NCBI GenBank assembly: GCA_947174825.1
Contig: CAMWKN010000113.1
Span: forward strand, 1 to 6,048
Direction of reading: 5' to 3'
Length of the DNA stretch: 6,048 nucleotides
DNA from: an uncultured Clostridium sp.
Lineage (GTDB): Bacteria; Bacillota_A; Clostridia; Lachnospirales; Lachnospiraceae
Notes under the pieces: generated by a model
What the model was told of the DNA's origin: nothing
Seen by the model: only the letters and a program-made list of their open reading frames with translations
Databases searched by the model: none
Position numbers and translations under genes: made by a program
Part shown: piece by piece, positions 1-6,048 of the stretch
How positions within the stretch are numbered: position 1 is the stretch's first letter
Layout of the letters: each line of letters begins with the position of its first letter

Positions 1-6
1 CCCTAT

Positions 7-2835
7 TTACTGTACCGGTGCGGCAGTTGGCACACCTAGTCCTGGCACCTGCGTTGTCGGCACATTCGGAGCTGTCGTTCCAGCAGGATTATTTCCCGTA
101 GTTCCTGAACCGGCTCCCCCCTGTCTTGCATCGTATTCTTCCTTGGTTGGCAATGCATACAGTGCAGCACGATAGGACTCATATTTCCGGTTAAGTTCAG
201 CATACTCATTATAGTTTTTACATGCCTCTACCGCTTTTTTTGCTGCATTGAGCAATGCTTCCATATTGGATGGTCGGTAACTATATCCGGTTAATGCCTC
301 CAGACGAGTCTTTGCCAACGCAACCCGTGTCTGCTTCTTCTGATTCTGCCTTGCCCTCTTTGCCGAAGCTGCTTTCTTTCTGGCAAGTTCTGCATTCGCC
401 TCTCTCCGCTGTTGTTCGTATGCCTGTACCACTTTTTTCCACTCTACCGTTTCATCCTTGAGAGAATCATATTTATCCTTAGCCCTCCTTGCATAAGAAT
501 TACGAACCTCATCATCTTCAATTGCCGAGATCATATCCCGCAGCTCTTTATATTCCGTTTCCAAAGTATAATAATCCGCAATGCTTTCAATAACCAGTTT
601 TTCAAATGCTTTTAATTTCTTGGATACTTTCTTCTGATATTGCTCTGCTGCCAGCTCTGAAGCATAAGAAGATTTATCTTTGAGTATTGTAGTAGAGAAA
701 TAGTCTCTCCCCTCTGTCCGATGTAAATCTGTTTTATCTTCTGTGCCTTTTACAAAATTTCCATTACTGTCGTATTTTGCCAGACAAATTCCTGCCGGTG
801 CAATAAAATCCTCCGGCTCTTTGTTTTTATGAATTTTATTCATATAATCTTTCCAGATCACGCCTGGAAGAGAAGCTCCTGTTACACCCGGCATGGCTCT
901 CGGTGTATCATATCCACACCATACCACTGTTGTAAAATATTTCGTATATCCGCAGAACCAGACATCCTTGCTGGAATTCGTGGTTCCTGTCTTACCTGCT
1001 GCAATCTGTCCTCCGTCCAGTTTCAGAGCACGTCCGGTGCCATACCCCTCATTCAAAACTCCCTTTAAAACATCCGTCATCATCCAGGCAACATCTTCTG
1101 AGTAAACCTGTTTCGTCTCCTCTGTATTATTATAGATCGTACCATCCGATGCATGATCAATTTTACGGATACAAGTACGGTCACTATAGACACCATTATT
1201 GGCAAGGGTAGAGAATCCCTTTGCCATATCTACCACCCTGACACCCTCGGTAAAACCACCCAGAGATAAGGAAAGATTATCATTATCAATATAACTCAGA
1301 TTATGAAACTGCATGGCATCCAGAAAGGACATTCCATAGGCTGGAGTGATGGCATCCAACACCTGCCATGCAACCGTATTCAGAGAACGTGCCACAGCTT
1401 CCCTAATATGCACCTTGCCGTGATAACTTCCACCAGAATTCTTCGGACCATCCTCAATCGCATGATCATCTATCACTGTAGATGGCGCAAAAGCTCCACT
1501 CTCAAAACCTGGTGCATAGTCAATTAAAGGCTTGATGGAACTGCCGGACTGTCTGGCAGAAAGATAAGCTCGGTTGTAGGAATCTTTCGTTCCTCTACCT
1601 CCTACAATTGCCACCACATAATTGGAAGAATTATCCACACAGACTGCTGCTCCCTGCAAAGCATATTTTGTTCGTTCCTTATTTTTCTCTGTATTAAAAG
1701 CAAGTCCCTGATCAACAGACTTTTGCAGTTTTTTCTGTTTCTTCATATCAATGGAAGTATATAGTTTATATCCACCAGAACGAATCTCATTACTTTTCTC
1801 GCTGTATGCATTGTTATAACGAGCCTGATACTTTTCATAATCATCTTTGTCCTTAAAGGTATACTGGAACGCAAATCCATCTTTTTCCATCATGGAAATT
1901 GCTGCACAATGGATGGCATAGCTGACTACATAGCTCTCATTGCTTCCCTCATAAGTCACCTGCATAACCTTGATGTCCGTTTTTTGTGCCACATTAAACT
2001 CTTTCTCTGTAATAACACTTTCCTTTTTCATGGACTCCAATACTTCATTCCGTTTCTTTAATGCTGCTTCCGGATGATTGACAGGATCATATGCAGATGG
2101 GCTGTTGGACAGACCAATCAGCAACGCCGCCTCCTGCGGTTCCAGATCTTTGGCTTCTTTTCCAAAATAGTATTCACTGGCAGCCCCCACACCATAACAG
2201 CGATTTCCATAAAAATTGCTGTTACAATAAAATTCCATAATCTGATCCTTGCTGTAATCTGCTTCCACCCTAGGCGCCAGCAGAATTTCTGCCATTTTAC
2301 GGGTATAGCTTTTTTCCTGTGTCAGCAAATTATTTTTGATAACCTGTTGGGTAATTGTACTACCACCCTGAGTAATTTCTCCTTTGTGTCTGATTAGGGA
2401 AACACCGGCACGCATTGTGGCAAGAAGATCCACTCCGGCATGAGTTTTGAAACGCTTGTCCTCGACAGCGATATAGCCCTCATAGAGATAGGGCGAAATA
2501 TTTTTGATCTCAACATACTGATATCTGCCTGCATTGACAGAACCCACCTCCTGATCATTTTTGTCATACACCACGGTGTCTTCTTTCATGACAAAATCTT
2601 CCTGATTCATATTGACCAGTTTATCAAACACCGCTTCTCTGGCCTCTGTAAAGTCAGGCAGGAATTTGGCATAGAGACAAAGACCGGCAATAGCACAGAC
2701 TACCAGAACAGACGCCATAATCCCCAGAATCGTTCCCAAAATACTGGATATAACTCCCAGATACCCACCAATGGCTCCGAAGATCAGACGTATGACATCG
2801 CCTATTCCATTGAAACATTTCTTAATTTGACTCAT
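7..2835 (-). CDS. Bifunctional class A penicillin-binding protein (PBP1A family)
   Basis: This 942-residue enzyme should polymerise lipid II into glycan strands (glycosyltransferase GT51) and cross-link the peptides (transpeptidase) on the outer face of the membrane. Residues about 14-57 form a long Gly-rich hydrophobic anchor after a short cytoplasmic N-terminus. The GT51 domain (about 80-270) shows EDKRF with catalytic Glu125, GGSTITQQ (157-164), RKMAE with Glu183, and KDQIMEFYCNSNFYGN. The transpeptidase domain (about 390-670) has all three active-site motifs: SSIK (Ser432, Lys435), SLN (484-486) and KTGT (615-618), so both activities look intact. After about residue 715 comes a charged helical region to about 900, then a Gly/Thr/Pro/Asn tail to the stop. 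The ATG is preceded by GGAGGA (2841-2846) at 5 nt. A promoter at 3020-3048 may drive it through a leader holding a regulator remnant. It is a ponA/mrcA-type gene, but exact orthology cannot be assigned here. Confidence 0.97.
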   Translation of the reverse strand: MSQIKKCFNGIGDVIRLIFGAIGGYLGVISSILGTILGIMASVLVVCAIAGLCLYAKFLPDFTEAREAVFDKLVNMNQEDFVMKEDTVVYDKNDQEVGSVNAGRYQYVEIKNISPYLYEGYIAVEDKRFKTHAGVDLLATMRAGVSLIRHKGEITQGGSTITQQVIKNNLLTQEKSYTRKMAEILLAPRVEADYSKDQIMEFYCNSNFYGNRCYGVGAASEYYFGKEAKDLEPQEAALLIGLSNSPSAYDPVNHPEAALKKRNEVLESMKKESVITEKEFNVAQKTDIKVMQVTYEGSNESYVVSYAIHCAAISMMEKDGFAFQYTFKDKDDYEKYQARYNNAYSEKSNEIRSGGYKLYTSIDMKKQKKLQKSVDQGLAFNTEKNKERTKYALQGAAVCVDNSSNYVVAIVGGRGTKDSYNRAYLSARQSGSSIKPLIDYAPGFESGAFAPSTVIDDHAIEDGPKNSGGSYHGKVHIREAVARSLNTVAWQVLDAITPAYGMSFLDAMQFHNLSYIDNDNLSLSLGGFTEGVRVVDMAKGFSTLANNGVYSDRTCIRKIDHASDGTIYNNTEETKQVYSEDVAWMMTDVLKGVLNEGYGTGRALKLDGGQIAAGKTGTTNSSKDVWFCGYTKYFTTVVWCGYDTPRAMPGVTGASLPGVIWKDYMNKIHKNKEPEDFIAPAGICLAKYDSNGNFVKGTEDKTDLHRTEGRDYFSTTILKDKSSYASELAAEQYQKKVSKKLKAFEKLVIESIADYYTLETEYKELRDMISAIEDDEVRNSYARRAKDKYDSLKDETVEWKKVVQAYEQQRREANAELARKKAASAKRARQNQKKQTRVALAKTRLEALTGYSYRPSNMEALLNAAKKAVEACKNYNEYAELNRKYESYRAALYALPTKEEYDARQGGAGSGTTGNNPAGTTAPNVPTTQVPGLGVPTAAPVQ

Positions 2836-2859
2836 TGATATCCTCCAAAAACTCCAACA

Positions 2860-2997
2860 TTATTTGTTTATGCAAGCATCCGAATCGCTATGGATATATT
2901 CCATAATATCTCCATAATTGCAGTTCAAAGCATCACAAATCCTACCCAGAACTGCTATGGTAACTTCTTGCTCCATGCGCATACAGGGGCATGGCAT
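2860..2997 (-). pseudogene. C-terminal remnant of a small XRE/Cro-type HTH regulator
   Basis: A 45-codon reading frame ends at TAA 2860-2862. Its residues from the ATG at 2976 read MEQEVTIAVLGRICDALN and continue CNYGDIMEYI. This is the hallmark C-terminal half of small (about 65-75 residue) Cro/C1-type regulators (HTH_26-like), which typically show E-x-V-T-x-x-V-L-x-x-I-C-x-A-L-x-C-x-x-x-D-I-M-E. The N-terminal half, including the first helices and most of the recognition helix, is missing: the frame upstream gives MPCPCMR, which does not resemble the family, and an in-frame TGA follows shortly before. No Shine-Dalgarno sequence precedes the ATG at 2997, 2982 or 2976. I therefore call it a 5'-truncated remnant. 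Its stop lies 24 nt upstream of the PBP start. It could still be translated as a short leader peptide, but nothing in the sequence supports that. Confidence 0.62.
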
Positions 2998-3019
2998 TAA
3001 GGTCAATACCGTAAGTCAA

Positions 3020-3048
3020 AGTATAACATGAGACCATACATCAGTCAA
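3020..3048 (-). promoter_or_regulatory. Sigma-A-type promoter with extended -10, reading toward the PBP gene
   Basis: On the minus strand TTGACT (3043-3048) is separated by 17 nt from TATACT (3020-3025), with TG one base before the -10 hexamer (extended -10). Each hexamer matches consensus at 5 of 6 positions and the spacing is optimal. Transcription would start near 3013, just downstream of the crcB stop. It would cross the XRE-like remnant and reach the PBP start after a leader of about 178 nt. It was probably the promoter of the now truncated regulator gene and may now serve the PBP gene. The flanking TTGAC repeats could be control sites. Confidence 0.6.
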
Positions 3049-3065
3049 TAAACTGTCAATTTCCT

Positions 3066-3431
3066 TTACCGCAATAATAAGGCCAATTTTTTTCCGCACA
3101 GAACCCCCAAAATACAGCAAAGCACACTTAAGACAACATATAAACCGCCCTGAATATATAAATGGTCTTCCATCAAGTTGTATGCCTCTAGCGAAAAAGT
3201 AGAAAAGGTGGTAAATCCACCACAAACTCCAGTCTTCCAAAACAAAATGCTGTTTTGTGAGATATCTTCCCTGACACTGACCATTCCCACTACAAATCCA
3301 ATGAGCATTGCACCTATTATATTGGTTATAAGAGTCAAAATCGGAAACGTGGTTTTAGAAGGAATTAAACTAATTGCGTATCTTCCCATTGCTCCCACTG
3401 CACCGCCTAGTGCAACCCATAAAAATCCCAT
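3066..3431 (-). CDS. crcB: Fluoride channel subunit CrcB/FluC
   Basis: This 121-residue, four-helix membrane protein matches the Fluc family. Known members form dual-topology homodimers that let fluoride leak out of the cell, keeping cytoplasmic fluoride low. Family signatures in order are GGAVGAMGRY (9-18), TLITNIIGAMLIG (33-45, with conserved Asn37) and GVCGGFTTFSTFSLE (68-82). The last contains the TM3 break near Gly71-Thr74 that binds the structural sodium ion and the pore-lining Phe76/Phe79. An in-frame ATG exists at 3560, but the ATG at 3431 is chosen: the family begins at MGFLWVALGG, a Shine-Dalgarno-like AGGAAAGG precedes it, and the longer version would overlap the upstream gene by 70 nt with unrelated residues. 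It lies 59 nt after the zinc-ribbon gene with no terminator between, so co-transcription is likely. No fluoride riboswitch was recognised upstream. Only one crcB copy is visible, so this subunit would have to homodimerise unless a partner exists elsewhere. Confidence 0.93.
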   Translation of the reverse strand: MGFLWVALGGAVGAMGRYAISLIPSKTTFPILTLITNIIGAMLIGFVVGMVSVREDISQNSILFWKTGVCGGFTTFSTFSLEAYNLMEDHLYIQGGLYVVLSVLCCILGVLCGKKLALLLR

Positions 3432-3439
3432 TTTCTTTT

Positions 3440-3447
3440 CCTTTCCT
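3440..3447 (-). promoter_or_regulatory. Ribosome binding site that fixes the crcB start
   Basis: On the minus strand this reads AGGAAAGG and ends 8 nt before the ATG at 3431. A second purine block, GAAGG (3445-3449), overlaps it. The good spacing supports the 121-residue start rather than the ATG at 3560, which lies inside the upstream gene. Confidence 0.55.
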
Positions 3448-3490
3448 TCTTTAAAGATGCCATATAAATCTATTTGATTTTTTCTTATGT

Positions 3491-4711
3491 TTAGCGTTTC
3501 AGTTCTATAACCACCCAGTCGTTTTCCCTCATATGATAGTTGGAACCACAGTAAGGACAACGCCGCTCCTTTGCCGCATCAAAACTCCCACCACAGTTCC
3601 TGCACTGGTATTCGCGAATGGAGAAACCAAAGTCGTCAGGCTTACTTATATTTTTGCACACATGCAGCTTATAAGTCTCATTCCGTTCGCTGATGCCTCT
3701 CTTGTTACAATAGGTAGAAATTACATACACTCCAAGCTTCACATGACATTCCTCTCCTTCCATATAAATTCTGGAAAGGCTTAATCCACCCCGATACTTT
3801 ACATCAATGATATCCTGAAATGCATTTGTAACGTGGGCACCCTCATACACTGCCAAATTATCATATTCATCTGAATATATCATAATCCTAAGCAGATTCA
3901 TCATCTTCGCCGCAAAAAACTGAAAAGAAAAGTCCGGCTGATATTTCCTCATAAATCCCTTTATCCTCGGCTCTGCACTCATATTTCCCACCACAAGGGG
4001 TACTGATGCAACAGCCTTGCCAATAATCTTAAAAAACAACCACATTGCATAGACAATATATCCAAATATTGCGCCCAAAAACGCTCCTGGCAATACTCCA
4101 AGAAGATAAAACCATTCTCCACCGGCAAGACAAGCCGGCAACGCAAACAAAACACCGATAGCCGCACCTATCAAAAGAGACTTGGTCACATTTGAATTTA
4201 CTTCCCTTTGGTTTGCTCCGGTATTGTCTACTGTGTAAAACTGCGTTACCTTTGGATAAAAATCCGTAATGCTAAACCTTGTCCCACAACTTGGACAGCC
4301 ATTTATAAGTTCCCGCACGTGACTGATGGTAGCGCAGTTTGGGCAAGTAGCGGTTGTTACCACATTGGGATGCATCAGGTCTGTGACATTGGCATACATA
4401 ATTTCCGAACTTTTTCTATGATGCTTTTTTACTCCATCCACCAAATAATCCGTCTGCACCTGATATTCCCGAAATGGTGTCTTGTTCTTGAAGCCATTGA
4501 TACTAACCTCCGAATGTATTGCCATCCCGCTTAACTCATATGGCGTAAAATGATACTGGAGCTGGGCATGTTTCGCCTGCAGGCGTTTCTTTTGCAATTC
4601 AAAAGCATACTGCATGGACATACCTTCAAGCTCTGGTATCTTTCCAGATTTGCTCCAGTTCTCCATTTGCCTTACAAATGTTTCCTGTAATTGTTTCTCG
4701 TTCTGTTCCAT
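3491..4711 (-). CDS. Membrane protein with two zinc ribbons and a Tim44-like domain, function unknown
   Basis: This 406-residue protein resembles the zinc-ribbon/Tim44-like domain proteins of Clostridia, whose role is unestablished. The soluble N-terminal part (1-120) ends in a CxxC...CxxC ribbon, Cys123/Cys126 and Cys139/Cys142 (CPNC, CPSC). Two hydrophobic segments follow, about 178-197 and 201-228, forming a probable transmembrane hairpin. Residues about 255-355 begin with PDFSFQFFAAKMMNLLRIM, similar to the start of Tim44-like domains, and run on into mixed alpha/beta sequence. A second ribbon is Cys370/Cys373 and Cys385/Cys388 (CRNC, CPYC) near the C-terminus. With a hairpin, both ribbons would face the same side, presumably the cytoplasm. 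There is no signal peptide. The start has a G-rich GGGGGA 4 nt upstream (4715-4720), an imperfect Shine-Dalgarno, and a promoter at 4743-4771. crcB follows 59 nt downstream. The ribbons are certain by motif; the Tim44 relation is a judgement by eye. Confidence 0.85.
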   Translation of the reverse strand: MEQNEKQLQETFVRQMENWSKSGKIPELEGMSMQYAFELQKKRLQAKHAQLQYHFTPYELSGMAIHSEVSINGFKNKTPFREYQVQTDYLVDGVKKHHRKSSEIMYANVTDLMHPNVVTTATCPNCATISHVRELINGCPSCGTRFSITDFYPKVTQFYTVDNTGANQREVNSNVTKSLLIGAAIGVLFALPACLAGGEWFYLLGVLPGAFLGAIFGYIVYAMWLFFKIIGKAVASVPLVVGNMSAEPRIKGFMRKYQPDFSFQFFAAKMMNLLRIMIYSDEYDNLAVYEGAHVTNAFQDIIDVKYRGGLSLSRIYMEGEECHVKLGVYVISTYCNKRGISERNETYKLHVCKNISKPDDFGFSIREYQCRNCGGSFDAAKERRCPYCGSNYHMRENDWVVIELKR

Positions 4712-4742
4712 TATTCCCCCACTTTCTTATGTTACTTCCCTT

Positions 4743-4771
4743 ATTGTACCATTTTTCGCATAATCTGCAAA
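4743..4771 (-). promoter_or_regulatory. Sigma-A-like promoter of the zinc-ribbon gene and crcB
   Basis: On the minus strand TTTGCA (4766-4771, 4 of 6 consensus bases) lies 17 nt upstream of TACAAT (4743-4748, 5 of 6). The predicted start near 4736 gives a leader of about 25 nt before the ATG at 4711, which is a natural arrangement. It probably serves both the zinc-ribbon gene and crcB. Confidence 0.5.
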
Positions 4772-4858
4772 GGAGGCTACCTTCATAATCCATTCTACTG
4801 CTTCTTTTTGGCAGCGGAATTTTCAGAAAATCAATCCTGCATGTTTCTTTGTATATAA

Positions 4859-4874
4859 GTTAGTAAAAACTAAC
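4859..4874. promoter_or_regulatory. Perfect 16-bp palindrome, candidate repressor operator
   Basis: GTTAGT-AAAA-ACTAAC is a perfect 6-bp inverted repeat around 4 A residues. It is too AT-rich and short-stemmed to act as a terminator, but is typical of a dimeric repressor site. On the minus strand it fills the interval between a weak -35-like ATAACA (4876-4881) and AT-rich -10-like sequence (TTATAT, 4853-4858). A repressor bound there would block transcription toward the zinc-ribbon gene. The regulator cannot be named, and the overlapping promoter is much weaker than the one at 4743-4771. A further GTTAGT half-site occurs at 4905-4910 inside the terminator hairpin. Confidence 0.35.
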
Positions 4875-4890
4875 CTGTTATTTTAATAAA

Positions 4891-4917
4891 TGCGGCTACT
4901 TTATGTTAGTAGCCGCA
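4891..4917 (-). terminator. Intrinsic terminator of the chemoreceptor gene
   Basis: A perfect 10-bp stem, TGCGGCTACT (4891-4900) with AGTAGCCGCA (4908-4917), encloses a 7-nt loop. Read on the minus strand it is followed by TTTATTAAAAT, a moderately U-rich tail, whereas the plus-strand side has no T run. It lies 58 nt past the chemoreceptor stop codon and separates that gene from the zinc-ribbon/crcB unit. Confidence 0.8.
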
Positions 4918-4975
4918 AACTCAATGATAAGTATATTTCCTCCAATTTGGTTTTGTTAAGCGGAATAACCTTACG

Positions 4976-6048
4976 TTAATTTAGCTTAAACCTGCCAACT
5001 TCAGCTTCCAATTGTGCCGCAACATTTTTATTCACATCTGCTTTCTGTTCAATATCCAAAATATTATTAGAAAACTCAGTGGTGTTGTCAGAGACATCAA
5101 CGACACCTTTTGTACTCTCCTCAACGGCAATGTTGACTTCGCTGATATTTTCGCGGATGGTGTCCATAACTTGTTTGATTGTTTCCGTGTCGTGGGAAAG
5201 ACGATCCATCATCTCATGGATATTCTCGGCATCTTTGCGGTAATCTTCGCTGGTAGCCAGCAGTTCTCCGTATCCATTGACTGCCACTTCGTCCATAAAC
5301 CGAAGCATTTTGGAAGTTTCGCTTGCAAGTTCATCTACAGCAGTTATGACTTCTCCGCTGACTTGACTAATCTGGGTTGCTGCTTCTCCCGAATCAGCGG
5401 CAAGTTTGCCGATTTCACCAGCGACAACAGCGAATCCCTTGCCGGCCTCCCCTGCCCGGGCTGCCTCGATACTGGCGTTGAGGGACAGTAGATTGGTTTG
5501 TGAAGTAATTTCAATGATTTTGTCTGTGAGAAGTGTAATCTCACCAACCATCTTTGATTTTTCCAATTTTTCACTAACAGAAGCGGCCATTTTCTTTGTG
5601 CTATCGTGAACATTACGCTGTTCTTCTCCGGCTTTTTGATAAATCGCCTGTGCTTTATCTTTAATCTGCTCTGTCTGGGCATCGCCATCCCCTGCCTCTT
5701 TTGAGATATTGTCTATGTTTTGGTAGATATCGGAAACGGCCTCGCTGATTTGTCCCAGCGATGCAGTCGTTTCCTGCATGGAAGCGCTCATCTGCTGCAT
5801 GGTTGCAGATACATCCAAAACACTCTGTCTGGCGTTACCGAGATTCGTGACAACAACATCGGTAGAAGTGTTTAGCTCACCCGCGCTATCTGAGATTCCC
5901 AACATAATGCTACGGATATGTCCGAGCAGTTCGTTGACATTTCCCGCCAACAGCTCCATCTCATCTCCGGAAGAGATTTCCAGTTTGCGCGTCAGATCTC
6001 CCTCACTATGTACCAGTTCATATAATTTTTCATTGATTAGGCGTACAC
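4976..6048 (-). CDS. Methyl-accepting chemotaxis protein, C-terminal signalling part (5' end outside window)
   Basis: The frame stays open to the right edge, so the 356 visible residues are only the C-terminal part; the ATG at 5959 is internal. The first residues ([20 protein letters not shown], beginning about residue 16 of the visible part) are the end of a HAMP domain. A long coiled-coil signalling domain follows. Its hairpin tip carries the kinase/CheW-contact signature [20 protein letters not shown], continuing [15 protein letters not shown]. The protein ends at VGRFKLN, a usual chemoreceptor terminus without a CheR-binding pentapeptide. Both arms are about 150-160 residues, roughly 22 heptads each, suggesting the 44H class common in Firmicutes (inference). 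It would relay ligand occupancy to CheA/CheW and so bias flagellar rotation. The sensor domain and ligand are not visible. No other chemotaxis gene is in the window, and a terminator follows, so it looks like a stand-alone receptor gene or the last gene of an operon. Confidence 0.96.
   Translation of the reverse strand, partial: VRLINEKLYELVHSEGDLTRKLEISSGDEMELLAGNVNELLGHIRSIMLGISDSAGELNTSTDVVVTNLGNARQSVLDVSATMQQMSASMQETTASLGQISEAVSDIYQNIDNISKEAGDGDAQTEQIKDKAQAIYQKAGEEQRNVHDSTKKMAASVSEKLEKSKMVGEITLLTDKIIEITSQTNLLSLNASIEAARAGEAGKGFAVVAGEIGKLAADSGEAATQISQVSGEVITAVDELASETSKMLRFMDEVAVNGYGELLATSEDYRKDAENIHEMMDRLSHDTETIKQVMDTIRENISEVNIAVEESTKGVVDVSDNTTEFSNNILDIEQKADVNKNVAAQLEAEVGRFKLN

Noticed and set aside
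2440..2838. 132-codon plus-strand open frame
   Set aside because: It is antisense to the well-supported PBP N-terminal coding region, shows no family motif, and its residues look like back-translation of the opposite strand.
3432..3490. Possible separate promoter or fluoride riboswitch for crcB
   Set aside because: The 59-nt gap contains AT-rich -10-like sequence but no convincing -35, and is too short with none of the conserved riboswitch segments recognisable.
3066..3560. Longer crcB version starting at the ATG at 3560 (164 residues)
   Set aside because: The extra 43 residues are unlike any CrcB N-terminus, overlap the upstream gene by 70 nt, and a better ribosome binding site precedes the ATG at 3431.
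4769..4775. AAAGGAGG-like Shine-Dalgarno on the plus strand
   Set aside because: No ATG, GTG or TTG follows at a usable distance and no plus-strand reading frame follows, so it is coincidental.
4727..4822. Short minus-strand open stretch whose last 19 residues start MKVASFADYAKNG
   Set aside because: It has no Shine-Dalgarno before its only ATG (4786), matches no family I know, and overlaps the promoter of the zinc-ribbon gene. It may be an old gene end but cannot be supported.
5012..5491. 159-codon plus-strand open frame, rich in Phe, Asp and Ile
   Set aside because: It lies fully antisense to the conserved chemoreceptor signalling domain and has no recognisable motifs, so it is a shadow.
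5959..5959. ATG at 5959 as the true start of the chemoreceptor
   Set aside because: The frame continues upstream to the window edge and encodes the C-terminal part of a HAMP domain, so this ATG is internal.

Overview
The window reads like an ordinary chromosomal segment of a low-to-moderate GC Firmicute, most likely a motile Clostridia/Lachnospiraceae-type gut anaerobe. This is inferred from purine-rich Shine-Dalgarno sequences, sigma-A-like promoters, a Gram-positive-style class A penicillin-binding protein, a zinc-ribbon/Tim44-type membrane protein and a chemoreceptor with a long (about 44-heptad) signalling domain. No species can be named from the sequence alone. All recognisable genes lie on the minus strand, so transcription runs from high to low coordinates.

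Layout from right to left (direction of transcription): (i) 4976-6048, the 3' part of a methyl-accepting chemotaxis protein whose HAMP domain is cut by the right edge, followed by an intrinsic terminator at 4891-4917. (ii) 4712-4890, a spacer with a perfect palindrome (4859-4874) and a good sigma-A-like promoter (4743-4771). (iii) 3491-4711, a 406-residue membrane protein with two zinc ribbons around a transmembrane hairpin and a Tim44-like segment; its function is unknown. (iv) 3066-3431, crcB/fluC, a fluoride channel subunit, 59 nt downstream and probably co-transcribed. (v) 2836-3065, a spacer with a strong extended -10 promoter, four TTGAC repeats, and the C-terminal remnant of a small XRE/Cro-type regulator. 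(vi) 7-2835, a complete 942-residue bifunctional class A penicillin-binding protein with an unusual C-terminal extension.

The genes do not form one obvious pathway. They cover cell-wall synthesis, fluoride export, an uncharacterised envelope-associated protein and chemotaxis, in at least three transcription units (chemoreceptor; zinc-ribbon protein plus crcB; PBP). I see no mobile element, CRISPR array, RNA gene, toxin-antitoxin pair or defence system, and nothing that amounts to a new system. The most interesting material is in the two short spacers: the decayed regulator with its surviving promoter ahead of the PBP gene, and the operator-like palindrome upstream of the zinc-ribbon gene.
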